Source: DATBQN01 sp963799925 (lineage in GTDB: Bacteria; Acidobacteriota; Thermoanaerobaculia; Multivoradales; UBA5704). From it: 64,000 bases of DNA. Positions 46,800 to 54,825 of the stretch are shown in pieces. Both the position numbers and the translations under genes were made by a program. The stretch covers positions 1,550,001-1,614,000 of the forward strand of contig CAWCYZ010000001.1 of assembly GCA_963799925.1 (NCBI GenBank), in the 5' to 3' direction. The notes under the pieces are model-generated. The model saw only the letters and a list, made by a program, of their open reading frames with translations, had not been told where the DNA came from and did not search any database. The number at the start of each line of letters is the position of its first letter. The first letter of the stretch is position 1.

Positions 46800-47633
46800 A
46801 TGCCGGAGGTCACCCTGCTCTGCCCGGTCCGCGGCTGCGGCGAGCCGCTCGCCTGGGGCGAGCGCTCGCTCGCCTGCCCGCGCGGCCACGGCTTCGACCG
46901 CGCGCGGAGCGGCTACGTCAACCTGCTGCAGCCGCAGGACCGCCGCTCGCGCCAGCCGGGCGACTCGCGCCAGGCGGCGCTGGCGCGGCGGCGGCTCTTC
47001 GCCGCCGGCCGCCTCGACCCGCTGCTCGACGCTCTCCGCGCGGCCGCCGCCGGGCTCGGCCTGCCGAGCCGGCCGGCGATCTTGGACGTCGGCTGCGGCG
47101 AGGGGACGGTCTTGGCGGCGCTCGCCGGGCCCCTGGCTGGTCCGCTGGCCGGCGAGGCGCACGGGGTGGATATCTCGACGCCGGCGATCGACCTCGCGGC
47201 GCGCGCCTTTTCCGCCGCGACCTGGATCGTCGCCAACGCCGACCGCACCCTCCCCTACGCCTCCGGCGCCTTCGACCTGGCGCTCTCGATCACCTCCCGG
47301 CAGCGCCCGCGCGAGCTCCGGCGGCTGCTGGCGCCGGGCGGCCGGCTGATCGTGGCGGTGCCGGGGCCGGACGACCTCGTGGAGCTGCGCGAGGCGGTCG
47401 GCCGCGAGCGCCAGCTCCTGCCGGGCGGGGAGAAGACCGCGGCGGCCTTGGCGCCCGATTTCGCCCTCGCAGCGCACCGCGCCGTGCGCTGGACCGTCCC
47501 CTTGGACGCCGCCGGGATCGCCGACGTTCTCGCCACGAGCTACCGCGGCGCCCGCCACGCCGAGCGGCAGCGCCTCGCGGGGATCGAGCGGCTGGAGGTG
47601 ACGATGAGCCGCGAGGTGCTGACGCTGGCGTGA
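46800..47633 (+). CDS. rlmA: 23S rRNA (guanine-N1)-methyltransferase RlmA-type
   Basis: 277 residues. An N-terminal zinc site Cys8, Cys13, Cys26 and His30 (CPVRGCGEPL and CPRGHGFDRARSGYVNLL) is typical of RlmA. GDSRQAALARRRLF follows, then the SAM-binding motif ILDVGCGEGTVL (about 94-105). The C-terminal part with AVRWTVPLDAAGIADVLATSY fits the family. Predicted to methylate a guanine of 23S rRNA helix 35. Clean frame; convergent with the AcvB-like gene. Confidence 0.88.
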   Translation: MPEVTLLCPVRGCGEPLAWGERSLACPRGHGFDRARSGYVNLLQPQDRRSRQPGDSRQAALARRRLFAAGRLDPLLDALRAAAAGLGLPSRPAILDVGCGEGTVLAALAGPLAGPLAGEAHGVDISTPAIDLAARAFSAATWIVANADRTLPYASGAFDLALSITSRQRPRELRRLLAPGGRLIVAVPGPDDLVELREAVGRERQLLPGGEKTAAALAPDFALAAHRAVRWTVPLDAAGIADVLATSYRGARHAERQRLAGIERLEVTMSREVLTLA

Positions 47634-47640
47634 ACGGCGG

Positions 47641-49191
47641 CTACCGCCCGGCCCGCTTCGCCGGCGCCGGCCTGCCGCCTATCGGCTTGAGGCCGGAGGC
47701 TTCGAGGAGGCTCGCCAGGAGCACGCCGCTGTCGTGCGCGAAGCCGTGGCCGGTCTTGAGCTCGAGCGGCGCGGCGAGCTTCGGGTCGAGGGTGCGGCAG
47801 AGGCTGTGCTCCTCGCGGCTGCCGTAGACGCACATCACGCGCGTCCCCTTGAGGCGCGCGATCTCCGGCGCCACCGGCAGGTCGGGCTTCGGCTTCCGGC
47901 CGGTCATGTAGGTGCCGAAGTTGTAGTCGAACGAGGCGCCGCCGCTCGTCCCCACGATGACCACCAGCCTCACCCGCGAGCGCAGGCGCTTCGGCAGCCG
48001 GTCGACCATGAAGGGGACGACGTCCGCCCCCTGCGAGTAGCCGAGCACGACCGCGTCGTCGAGCCCCCAGGCCGGCAGGTAGTGGTCGAGCAGGCGCGCC
48101 AGATCGGCCGCGCTGCCCTCCGGGGTGCGCGCCTGCCAGAAGTACTGGAGCGAGTTGAGGCCGACGACCGGCACCCCCTGCTCGTGGTTGAGGCGCTCGG
48201 CGATCCGCGCGTCGAGCCCCACCCAGCCGCCGTCCCCCGAGACGATGACGACGAGCGTCCGCCGGCCGGATCGCGGCGCCGGCAGCTCGACGACGGGCAG
48301 GTCGCGGATGTCCGCGCTGCGCGCCGCCTGCGCCGCCATCTCCTCCCGGCGCTTGGCGGCGACGACGACGAGCGCCAGCTTGAGCTTCGCGGCGAGGGAC
48401 TCGGCGCTCGCGGCGTCGACGGGGGTCGATTCCGCGAACGCCGGCAGGATCTGCGCCCCCGGCACCTGGGGCACGAACTCGGCGGCGCCGGTCGAGGCGC
48501 AGCCGGGGAGGGGCGCCGCCTGGAGCACCACCCAGGGGTTGTCGAGCGCGTGGGGGCGCAGCAGGAGGCCCGGCCCCTTGTAGCCGTCCTCCCAGTGCAG
48601 CCCCTCGCCGGGGCAGAGCCCCTTGGGGGCGGCGAGCAGCCGGCAGAAGCCGCTGGTGATCGCCCCCTCGAAGGTGTCCGGAGGCGACTGGGCGAGCGTC
48701 GCGTAGGTGAGGCTCGAGGCCGCCCCCTCCCCCACCAGCACGGGCGGCAGGTAGTCGGTGAGGCCGAGCCGCTGCTGGACGAAGTGGCTGAGCGTCTCGA
48801 AGTCCGCCGCCGCGTAGGAGCAGCGGCTGCGGCTGTTGGCCTCGATCTGGCGGGCATAGTGGCCGCTGTCGACGCCGATCACCAGGGCCCCCAGCCCGGT
48901 CAACGCGGCGGCCGTGCGGGCGGCCGCCGGCGCGGCGAGGTCCGGCGAGAGCAGCACGGCGACCTGGGTGATCGCCCCCGCCGGCCGGTAGACGGGGAAC
49001 TTGCCGAAGCGGCCGAGCTGGAGCCACTCGACCGCCGGGGACGCCGGCAGGGGCGCGGCAGCCGGCGGAGCGGCCGGAGCCGCCGGAGCCGCCGGAGCCG
49101 CGGCGGCCTGGGGAGAGGAGGGAAGGGCGGCGAGGGCGAGCGCGAGCAGGCCCGCGGGCAGGAGGCGGCGGGCCGGGGTCATGTCGATCAA
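47641..49191 (-). CDS. AcvB/VirJ-family periplasmic serine hydrolase
   Basis: 516 residues: signal peptide (LLPAGLLALALAALPSSPQAAA), an Ala/Pro linker, an N-terminal alpha/beta domain with SYAAADFETLSHFVQQRLGL, and the VirJ domain LVVIVSGDGGWVGLDARIAERL, GLNSLQYFWQARTPEGSAADL. VVLGYSQGADVVPFMVDRLP carries the presumed nucleophile Ser, and ELKTGHGFAHDSG carries a His. Agrobacterium AcvB is reported to hydrolyse lysyl-phosphatidylglycerol, so an envelope-lipid role is plausible here. No aminoacyl-PG synthase is seen nearby. Confidence 0.88.
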   Translation of the reverse strand: MIDMTPARRLLPAGLLALALAALPSSPQAAAAPAAPAAPAAPPAAAPLPASPAVEWLQLGRFGKFPVYRPAGAITQVAVLLSPDLAAPAAARTAAALTGLGALVIGVDSGHYARQIEANSRSRCSYAAADFETLSHFVQQRLGLTDYLPPVLVGEGAASSLTYATLAQSPPDTFEGAITSGFCRLLAAPKGLCPGEGLHWEDGYKGPGLLLRPHALDNPWVVLQAAPLPGCASTGAAEFVPQVPGAQILPAFAESTPVDAASAESLAAKLKLALVVVAAKRREEMAAQAARSADIRDLPVVELPAPRSGRRTLVVIVSGDGGWVGLDARIAERLNHEQGVPVVGLNSLQYFWQARTPEGSAADLARLLDHYLPAWGLDDAVVLGYSQGADVVPFMVDRLPKRLRSRVRLVVIVGTSGGASFDYNFGTYMTGRKPKPDLPVAPEIARLKGTRVMCVYGSREEHSLCRTLDPKLAAPLELKTGHGFAHDSGVLLASLLEASGLKPIGGRPAPAKRAGR

Positions 49192-49457
49192 CGGGTCATC
49201 TCCGAGAGATTGGGCGAGGCCGGGGAAGCGCCGGGCGCGGGCAGGGCGGCTCCGCTAACCCGCCGCGGCGCAGCCGTAATATCCTCACGGCGGAGCCGCG
49301 GCGAGCGCCCGGTCACGTATACCCCCCATATACCCCATGAAGCCCCCTAGCTCAACCGGAGACGGCATGAGAGCTGAAGCCCGAGACGTCGCCACATCCT
49401 CTTCTCCCTCTGCCGGGCTCGGCCAGCGCCCGCCGCGGCCGCCGCGGCTGCCGCGCC

Positions 49458-51248
49458 ATGAGCCTCGCCGCGCTCGCCGCCGCCGTGGCCCTCGCCGCGC
49501 CCCTCGCCGCGCAGCGGATCGCGCCGGCCGAGGCGCGCGGCGTGGTCGACGAGAGCGCGCGGCCGGCGCCGCCGCTGCGTCTCTTCGAGGCCGCCGGAGG
49601 GCGGCCGCTCGCCGTCCTCCCCGCCGCGGCCAGCGCCGCCGCGGCGAGCGTGCGCGCGATGCAGGCGTGGAACGCCGGCCGCAACCTGCCGCGGCGAAAC
49701 GGCTTCGCGCGCCCGCTCCCGGCGCCCCAGGAGGTCCTCCTGACCGGCGGCTCGGCGCCTTCCGCGGGCGAGCGCGTGGCCGGCGGCGTCCTCCGGGCCG
49801 ACGCCGGGGATCTCGTCTGGGCGACCCAGGTGCGCGTCGAGGGGGCATGGCGGCTGCGCCTCCACCTCGACCGCGTCCACCTGCCGGCGGGGGCGCGGCT
49901 GTGGGTCTACGGCGAGGAGGCGCCGCCCGTCGCCTTCGGCCCCGAGCTGGTGGGACCCGCCGGCGACCTCTGGACCCCCTCGGTCGGCGGCGGCGCCATC
50001 GGGCTCGAGGTGCGCCTGCCGGCGGCGGCTCTGGCGGGCGCCGCGGCGGCCTTCGGCTTCCGCCTCGACCGCGCCATGGAGATCTTCGACCTGGGGGCGC
50101 CGAGCCCGCTCGGCAACCAGACCGGCGCCGCGACCACGACCGCCTGCCTGGTCGACGCCGCCTGCGTCGACGCCCATCGCTTCAGCGCCATCGACTCGGC
50201 GAAGCGCGCCATCGCGCTCCTCGGCCACGTCGTCGCCAACAACTTCAACGCCGAGTGCACCGGCGCCCTGGTCAACGACACCGACGACGCGACGACCATC
50301 CCCTATCTCCTGACCGCCAACCACTGCTACGGCAGCCAGGCGGACGTCGCCTGGCTCGAGGCGTTCTTCGACGATTTCCGCCCGAGCTGCGGCGGGCCGG
50401 CGCCGCAGCTCGACAGCCTGCCGCGGACGCTCGGCGCGACGCTCGTCGCCACCTCGAAGCAGAGCGACTTCACGCTGGTGCGCCTGCCCGCCTTCCCCGA
50501 CAACCACCGCTTCCTCCTCGGCTGGGACGCGCGGCCGCTCGCCGGCGGCGCCAAGCTCCATCAGATCTCCCATCCCCTGGGCATGCCGCAGTCCTACTCG
50601 GAGGGGACGGTCGTGCTCGCGCCGCCGCCGGCCAAGACCTGCGGCAACGAGAGCGGCCGGCCGCTCAACGACTTGACCAAGTTCGTCTACGTGCAGCCGG
50701 TCTACGGCGGCACCCTGGTCAACAGCTCCGGGGCGCCGCTGATGACGGACGGCGGCCTGGTCGTCGGCCAGCTCTCCGACGGCTGCGGCCCCGACCCGGA
50801 GAACGGCTGCGACTACCGGAACCTCTGCGCCAACGGCGCCTTCGCCGCGACCTATCCGCTGGCGGCGCCCTATCTCAACCCGGCGGCCGGCCCGCAGGCC
50901 TGCATCGCCGACGCCCAGACGCTCTGCTTGAACCAGGGGCGGTTCCGGGTGCGGTCGCAGTGGGCGACGGGAGACGGGCAGACGGGCGAGGGACAGGCGG
51001 TGCCGCTGACCGACGACACCGGCTACTTCTGGTTCTTCAACAGCGCCAACGTCGAGATGGTCGTCAAGGTGCTCAACGCCTGCAACCCCTTCCAGCGCTA
51101 CTGGGTGTTCGCCGGCGGCCTGACCGACGTCCAGGTGCAGCTGAACGTCACCGACACCACGACCGCCGCCCAGCGCCATTACGTGAATCCCCAGGGGACG
51201 CCCTTCCAGCCGATCCAGGACACCGCGGCCTTCGAGACCTGCCCCTGA
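49458..51248 (+). CDS. Secreted lysyl-endopeptidase-like serine protease with C-terminal TGYFWFF domain
   Basis: 596 residues, with a short signal peptide (SLAALAAAVALAAPLAAQR). A pro-region contains a strand-rich segment (WATQVRVEGAWRLRLHLDRV). The trypsin-fold domain has AECTGALVNDTDDATTIPYLLTANHC (His about 289), SDFTLVRLPAFP (Asp about 336) and VNSSGAPLMTDGGLVVGQLSDGC (Ser about 423), as in Achromobacter lysyl endopeptidase. A C-terminal domain of about 110 residues (TLCLNQGRFRVRSQWA, DTGYFWFFNSANVEMVVKVL) is shared with the large repeat protein. Upstream in-frame sequence has a stop, supporting this ATG. Confidence 0.87.
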   Translation: MSLAALAAAVALAAPLAAQRIAPAEARGVVDESARPAPPLRLFEAAGGRPLAVLPAAASAAAASVRAMQAWNAGRNLPRRNGFARPLPAPQEVLLTGGSAPSAGERVAGGVLRADAGDLVWATQVRVEGAWRLRLHLDRVHLPAGARLWVYGEEAPPVAFGPELVGPAGDLWTPSVGGGAIGLEVRLPAAALAGAAAAFGFRLDRAMEIFDLGAPSPLGNQTGAATTTACLVDAACVDAHRFSAIDSAKRAIALLGHVVANNFNAECTGALVNDTDDATTIPYLLTANHCYGSQADVAWLEAFFDDFRPSCGGPAPQLDSLPRTLGATLVATSKQSDFTLVRLPAFPDNHRFLLGWDARPLAGGAKLHQISHPLGMPQSYSEGTVVLAPPPAKTCGNESGRPLNDLTKFVYVQPVYGGTLVNSSGAPLMTDGGLVVGQLSDGCGPDPENGCDYRNLCANGAFAATYPLAAPYLNPAAGPQACIADAQTLCLNQGRFRVRSQWATGDGQTGEGQAVPLTDDTGYFWFFNSANVEMVVKVLNACNPFQRYWVFAGGLTDVQVQLNVTDTTTAAQRHYVNPQGTPFQPIQDTAAFETCP

Positions 51249-51255
51249 TGCCCGG

Positions 51256-51486
51256 TCCCGGCACGGCGATATGGTGTCCGGAGCGGACGATGCCGTGTCC
51301 TGGCATGACCACGCCGTGTCCTGGCGTCGTCTGAACCGGTCCTGGGCCAGCCAAGACTCGTCCTGGTGTAGCCATACCCTGTCCTGGAGTCACCATACCG
51401 TGTCCTGGTATAGCCACACCTCGTCCTGGTCTAGCTATGCCCTGTCCTGGCGTAACCATGCCGTGTCCTGGCATCGCCACACCGGT
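51256..51486. repeat. 21-bp tandem repeat array, 11 units
   Basis: Eleven consecutive units of exactly 21 bp, each a TCCTGG box followed by 15 variable bases often ending CCATNCCNTG. The first two units are degenerate. It begins 8 nt after the protease stop and fills most of the 363-nt gap to the next gene. A further degenerate unit lies near 51521. No ribosome-binding site or signal sequence supports translation in either direction. Confidence 0.8.
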
Positions 51487-51611
51487 CCGCCGGCGACCAC
51501 GATCCCGCCTCGCATCGCCGAGCGTCGTCCTGGCATAGCGACCCATCGTCCTCGCAGGACGGCTTCCGGTCCGCGAAATCCTCTCTGCCGTCCTCGCGCC
51601 CTCGTCTTTCC

Positions 51612-52595
51612 CTAGAGCGCGAGCTCGTCGCCCTCGGCGAGCACGCGGAAGCCGCGCGCCTCGATCGCCCGGCGGGCCGGGCTCGCCGGGTCGAGCGCCG
51701 GGTTGCTGTGGTTGAGGTGGGTGAAGGCGACGCGCAGCCTGCCGGCGCGGACGAGCGGCGCCAGGAGGTCCATGGTGCCCGTGATCAGCGGGTGCCTGAT
51801 CTTCGCCAGGTCGCGGTCGGGGAGCTCGTGGCGCGAGAAGAAGGTGCCGTCGAGGAGGGCGACGTCGACGCCGCGGAGGACCTCGGCGAGCGGCCGCGGC
51901 CAGCTCGCCCAGGCGTCGGTGTCCGGCACGTAGAGGAGCGCGCGGTGCGGGCCGCGGACGAGGAAGGCGAGGGTGTCCGTGTACTCGTCGCGGTGGGGCA
52001 CCGGGATGGGCGTCACCGTCACCCCGGCGTCGAGCGCCAGCGGCGCGCCGAGGCGGAGCTCGTGGAGGACGATGTTGCGCTTGGCGACGAGCTGGCTCCA
52101 CGGGCCGTTGGCGCGCAGGAAGGCCGCCATCCGCGGCGAGCCGTAGACCGGCAGGTCGCGCGTGTCGATCGCCTCGAAGCCGAAGAAGGCGAGCCCCAGA
52201 TAGTGGCCGATGTGGGCGTGGGTCAGGAGCACGCCGTCGACCGGCGCGCGGTCGGGCCGGCCCAGCGGGTGCGGGCGCCAGGTGTGGACGCGGTCGATCT
52301 GCGCCGCGAGGTCCGGCGTCGCGTCGATCAGCCAGGTGTGGCCGGTCGCGGGGACCACCAGGGCGAGGCTCGCGACGTAGTGCTTACGCGCCGGGTCGCG
52401 CCGCGCCGCCGCGCACTGCGCGCAGGTGCACCCCGCCTGCGGCAGGCCGCCGTCCTGGACGGTGCCGAGGGCGACGATGCGGGGCGCGAGGTCCCGTGGG
52501 GCGGAGGCGGGAACGGGGGCGGAGGACCCGGCGGCGGCCGCCGCCAGGACCAGCACGGCGGCGAGCGGCAGATGGGCGCGGTTCGCTGTCGTCAT
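51612..52595 (-). CDS. PqqB-like MBL-fold metallo-hydrolase, exported
   Basis: About 327 residues with signal peptide (LPLAAVLVLAAAAAGSSAPV). PqqB-type features are IVALGTVQDGGLPQAGCTCAQCAAAR (Cys zinc cluster), SLALVVPATGHTWLIDATPDL, LLTHAHIGHYLG (metal motif), VPHRDEYTDTLAFLVRG, ALLDGTFFS and FTHLNHSNPAL. No other pqq genes are near, so a PQQ role is not implied. The start is the ATG just before the signal peptide; an ATG 45 nt upstream is possible. Confidence 0.85.
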   Translation of the reverse strand: MTTANRAHLPLAAVLVLAAAAAGSSAPVPASAPRDLAPRIVALGTVQDGGLPQAGCTCAQCAAARRDPARKHYVASLALVVPATGHTWLIDATPDLAAQIDRVHTWRPHPLGRPDRAPVDGVLLTHAHIGHYLGLAFFGFEAIDTRDLPVYGSPRMAAFLRANGPWSQLVAKRNIVLHELRLGAPLALDAGVTVTPIPVPHRDEYTDTLAFLVRGPHRALLYVPDTDAWASWPRPLAEVLRGVDVALLDGTFFSRHELPDRDLAKIRHPLITGTMDLLAPLVRAGRLRVAFTHLNHSNPALDPASPARRAIEARGFRVLAEGDELAL

Positions 52596-52690
52596 CGCGG
52601 CACGGCTGCCTCGGCCATTGTCATCCTTCAGGATGACCAACGGGAACGGTATGCCCGCGGGTCGGACGCGATATCGCCGCGGCCCGCGGC

Positions 52691-52696
52691 TACAAT
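52691..52696 (+). promoter_or_regulatory. -10 box (TACAAT) of the BtuF-like gene, leaderless type
   Basis: TACAAT ends 6 nt before the ATG, so the mRNA would begin at the start codon. No -35 or ribosome-binding site is seen. Confidence 0.5.
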
Positions 52697-52702
52697 CCTG
52701 TC

Positions 52703-53566
52703 ATGCGCATCGTCTCCCTCGTCCCCAACGGCACCGAGATCCTCTTCGCCCTGGGCGCCGGCGGCGAGGTGGTCGGCGTCAGCCACGAGTGCGACTACCC
52801 GGAGGAGGCGCGGCGGCGGCCGATCCTGACCGGCAGCGCGCTCGCCGCGGGGATGAGCGCCGCCGAGGTGGACGCCGCGGTCTCGGCGCAGGTGGCGAGC
52901 GGGGCGAGCCTCTATACGCTCGACGAGGCGAGGATCGCGGACCTCGCGCCCGACCTCGTGGTCACCCAGGACCTCTGCCCGGTGTGCGCGGTGAGCGCGG
53001 CGCAGGTCGACGGCGCCATCCGCCCCCTCCCCCGCTGCCCGGACCTCCTCTCGCTCGATCCCCGGTCGCTCGCCGACGTCTTCGCCGACATCCGCCGCGT
53101 CGGCGCGGCGACCGGCCGCGCCGCCGCGGCCGACGCGCTCGTCGCCGGCCTCGAGCGCCGGCTCGCCGCGGTGCGCGCGCGGGTGGCCGGCCGGCCGCGC
53201 CCGCGGGTCGCCGCCCTCGAATGGCTCGACCCGCCCTTCGCCGGCGGCCACTGGGTCCCCGAGATGATCGCGACGGCCGGCGGCGAGGACGTCCTGAACC
53301 GCCCCGGCGAGGGCTCGCGGCGCCTGGGCTGGGAGGAGGTCGCGGCCGCCGACCCCGAGGTGATCGTCGCCATGCCCTGCGGCTACGACGCCGCCGGCGC
53401 CGAGCGGCAGGTGGAGCTCGCGGCCGAGCGGCCCGAGTGGCGGCGCCTGGCGGCCGTCCGCGCCGGCCGGGTCGCCGCGGTCGACGCCAACGGCTGCTTC
53501 AGCCGCCCCGGCCCGCGCCTGGTCGACGGCGTCGAGCGGCTCGCCGCGATCTTCCACGGCGTTTAG
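52703..53566 (+). CDS. BtuF-like ABC-type metallophore/cobalamin-binding protein
   Basis: 287 residues of the type III (helical backbone) binding-protein fold: RIVSLVPNGTEILFALGAGGEVVGVSHECDYP-type start, LAPDLVVTQDLCPVCAVS, ALEWLDPPFAGGHWVPEMIATAGG and RLGWEEVAAADPEVIVAMPCGY. There is no signal peptide, and no btuC/btuD genes are adjacent. It resembles the stand-alone cobalamin-binding proteins of this family, whose cellular role is not settled. Clean frame. Confidence 0.85.
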   Translation: MRIVSLVPNGTEILFALGAGGEVVGVSHECDYPEEARRRPILTGSALAAGMSAAEVDAAVSAQVASGASLYTLDEARIADLAPDLVVTQDLCPVCAVSAAQVDGAIRPLPRCPDLLSLDPRSLADVFADIRRVGAATGRAAAADALVAGLERRLAAVRARVAGRPRPRVAALEWLDPPFAGGHWVPEMIATAGGEDVLNRPGEGSRRLGWEEVAAADPEVIVAMPCGYDAAGAERQVELAAERPEWRRLAAVRAGRVAAVDANGCFSRPGPRLVDGVERLAAIFHGV

Positions 53567-53592
53567 CCCAGCCGCGCGCCCCGATCTTCCGG

Positions 53593-54546
53593 CTAATCTC
53601 CCGGCTCGCCATGCCGGCGCAGCCAGCCGATCACCTGCGCCTCGAGGCCGTGCGCCGGGGCGAACCCTAGGTCGACTCCGGGCGGAAAGGCGACGTGGCC
53701 GCCGTCCCGCAGCCAGCGCACCGCGAGGCGCGGGGCGGGGCGGTCGAGGCCGGCGCGGACGATCGCGGCGGGGACCATCGGGTCGCGCTCGGAGGCGGCG
53801 AGGAGGGAGGGGACGCGGAGCTCGGGGAGGAGCCGATGGACGCTCGCCCGCTCGTAGTAGTCGTCGGCCCCGGCGAAGCCGAAGCGGGGCGCCACCACCC
53901 GGTCGTCCCAATCGCGCAGGCGGCGGATGCGGAGGGCCGCGGCGAGCGGCAGCGGCACCGGCCGGCGCGCCGCGACCGCGGCGTAGATGCGCCCCATGTT
54001 GCGCAGCACGTAGCGGCGGTAGAGCCAGAGGCCGGGGGCGTCGAAGGCGGCGGAGCTCAGCCGGATGTCGAGCGGGGCGCAGATGGCGGCGACCGCGGCG
54101 AGGCGCCGGTCGGCCGGCTCGGTCGCGGCGCGCAGGACGATGTGGCCGCCGACCGAGTAGCCGAGCAGGTAGACGCGGCGATAGCGGGCGAGCTCGGGCG
54201 CCGCCAGCACGTCGTGCAGGTCGGAGGTCAGGCCGGCGTGGTAGTAGTCCTCCCCCCGCCGGTCGGAGCCGCGGAGCGAGAGGCGCAGGCAGGCGAGCCC
54301 GGCCGCCTCGGCGGCGAGGCCGGCGCGCAGCATGTAGTGGCTGTCGGCGCAGCCGCCGAGGCCGTGGACGACGAAGAGGAGCTCCTCGGCCGCGGGCGGC
54401 TCGCGCAGGCTGCCGGAGAGCCGCACCGCCCCCAGCCGCGGGTCCAGGACGGTGCAGGCGAACGGCCGCGCCAGGGGCATCGCGGGCGGCGACAGCGAGT
54501 GGCGGATGCGGGGGGCGATCGTCCAGTAGTGGCCGGCGAGATCCAT
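53593..54546 (-). CDS. YheT-type alpha/beta hydrolase (COG0429)
   Basis: 317 residues starting MDLAGHYWTIAPRIRHSL. Motifs include LLFVVHGLGGCADSHYM (oxyanion region), GLACLRLSLRGSDRRGEDYYHAGLTSDL, the nucleophile elbow LLGYSVGGHIVLR, AAICAPLDIRLSS, SLLAASERDPMVP (Asp) and RWLRDGGHVAFPPG (His). The Ser-Asp-His triad is complete. Predicted esterase; substrate unknown. Sits alone; the intergenic repeats follow its 5' end. Confidence 0.85.
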   Translation of the reverse strand: MDLAGHYWTIAPRIRHSLSPPAMPLARPFACTVLDPRLGAVRLSGSLREPPAAEELLFVVHGLGGCADSHYMLRAGLAAEAAGLACLRLSLRGSDRRGEDYYHAGLTSDLHDVLAAPELARYRRVYLLGYSVGGHIVLRAATEPADRRLAAVAAICAPLDIRLSSAAFDAPGLWLYRRYVLRNMGRIYAAVAARRPVPLPLAAALRIRRLRDWDDRVVAPRFGFAGADDYYERASVHRLLPELRVPSLLAASERDPMVPAAIVRAGLDRPAPRLAVRWLRDGGHVAFPPGVDLGFAPAHGLEAQVIGWLRRHGEPGD

Positions 54547-54560
54547 GGCGACATGGTAGC

Positions 54561-54590
54561 GAGGTGCCAGGTGCCTGGCGAGGTGCCACG
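54561..54590. repeat. GGTGCCAGG palindromic repeat
   Basis: GAGGTGCCAGGTGCCTGGCG followed by AGGTGCCACG. It contains the same GGTGCCAGG core as the cluster at 26.9-27.0 kb, here partly palindromic (GCCAGG...CCTGGC). It directly precedes the left arm of the long inverted repeat. Confidence 0.5.
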
Positions 54591-54592
54591 GC

Positions 54593-54659
54593 ACTGGGTC
54601 CGTTTGGTCCCGAGGACGGCCGCCTGGAAGGGGGTTCGGGAGGGTGGTCCCGAGGGCGG
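54593..54659 (+). repeat. Left arm of a long inverted repeat flanking the aminotransferase gene
   Basis: About 67 bp beginning ACTGGGTCCGTTTGGTCC and ending GGTCCCGAGGGCGG. It is nearly identical to the reverse complement of the right arm behind the gene; the two differ by a 3-bp gap and a few substitutions. Inside it GGTCCCGAGG occurs twice as a direct repeat. Confidence 0.85.
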
Positions 54660-54825
54660 TCGCCCGCAGCGGACCCAACGGACCCGCTCCCTTCGCCACG
54701 CCGGGGTTCCCGGACGGATGCCGGATGTGATACCTATTCGATCAAGTGCGGGCGGCGCCGTCTCCGCCGCGCGCCGTACCGAACCTTTTTCCCCGCCCGA
54801 GAAGCCGCGAGCCCCGGAGGAGATC

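Noticed and set aside
51256..51486. CRISPR array
   Set aside because: Units are 21 bp head to tail with no repeat/spacer alternation of the usual lengths, and no cas genes are present.
51271..51615. Plus-strand frame with SWxxHxx heptads and minus-strand PGHGxxx heptads in the 21-bp array
   Set aside because: Any 21-bp repeat is open in several frames and gives heptads; no start signal or signal peptide supports a protein on either strand.
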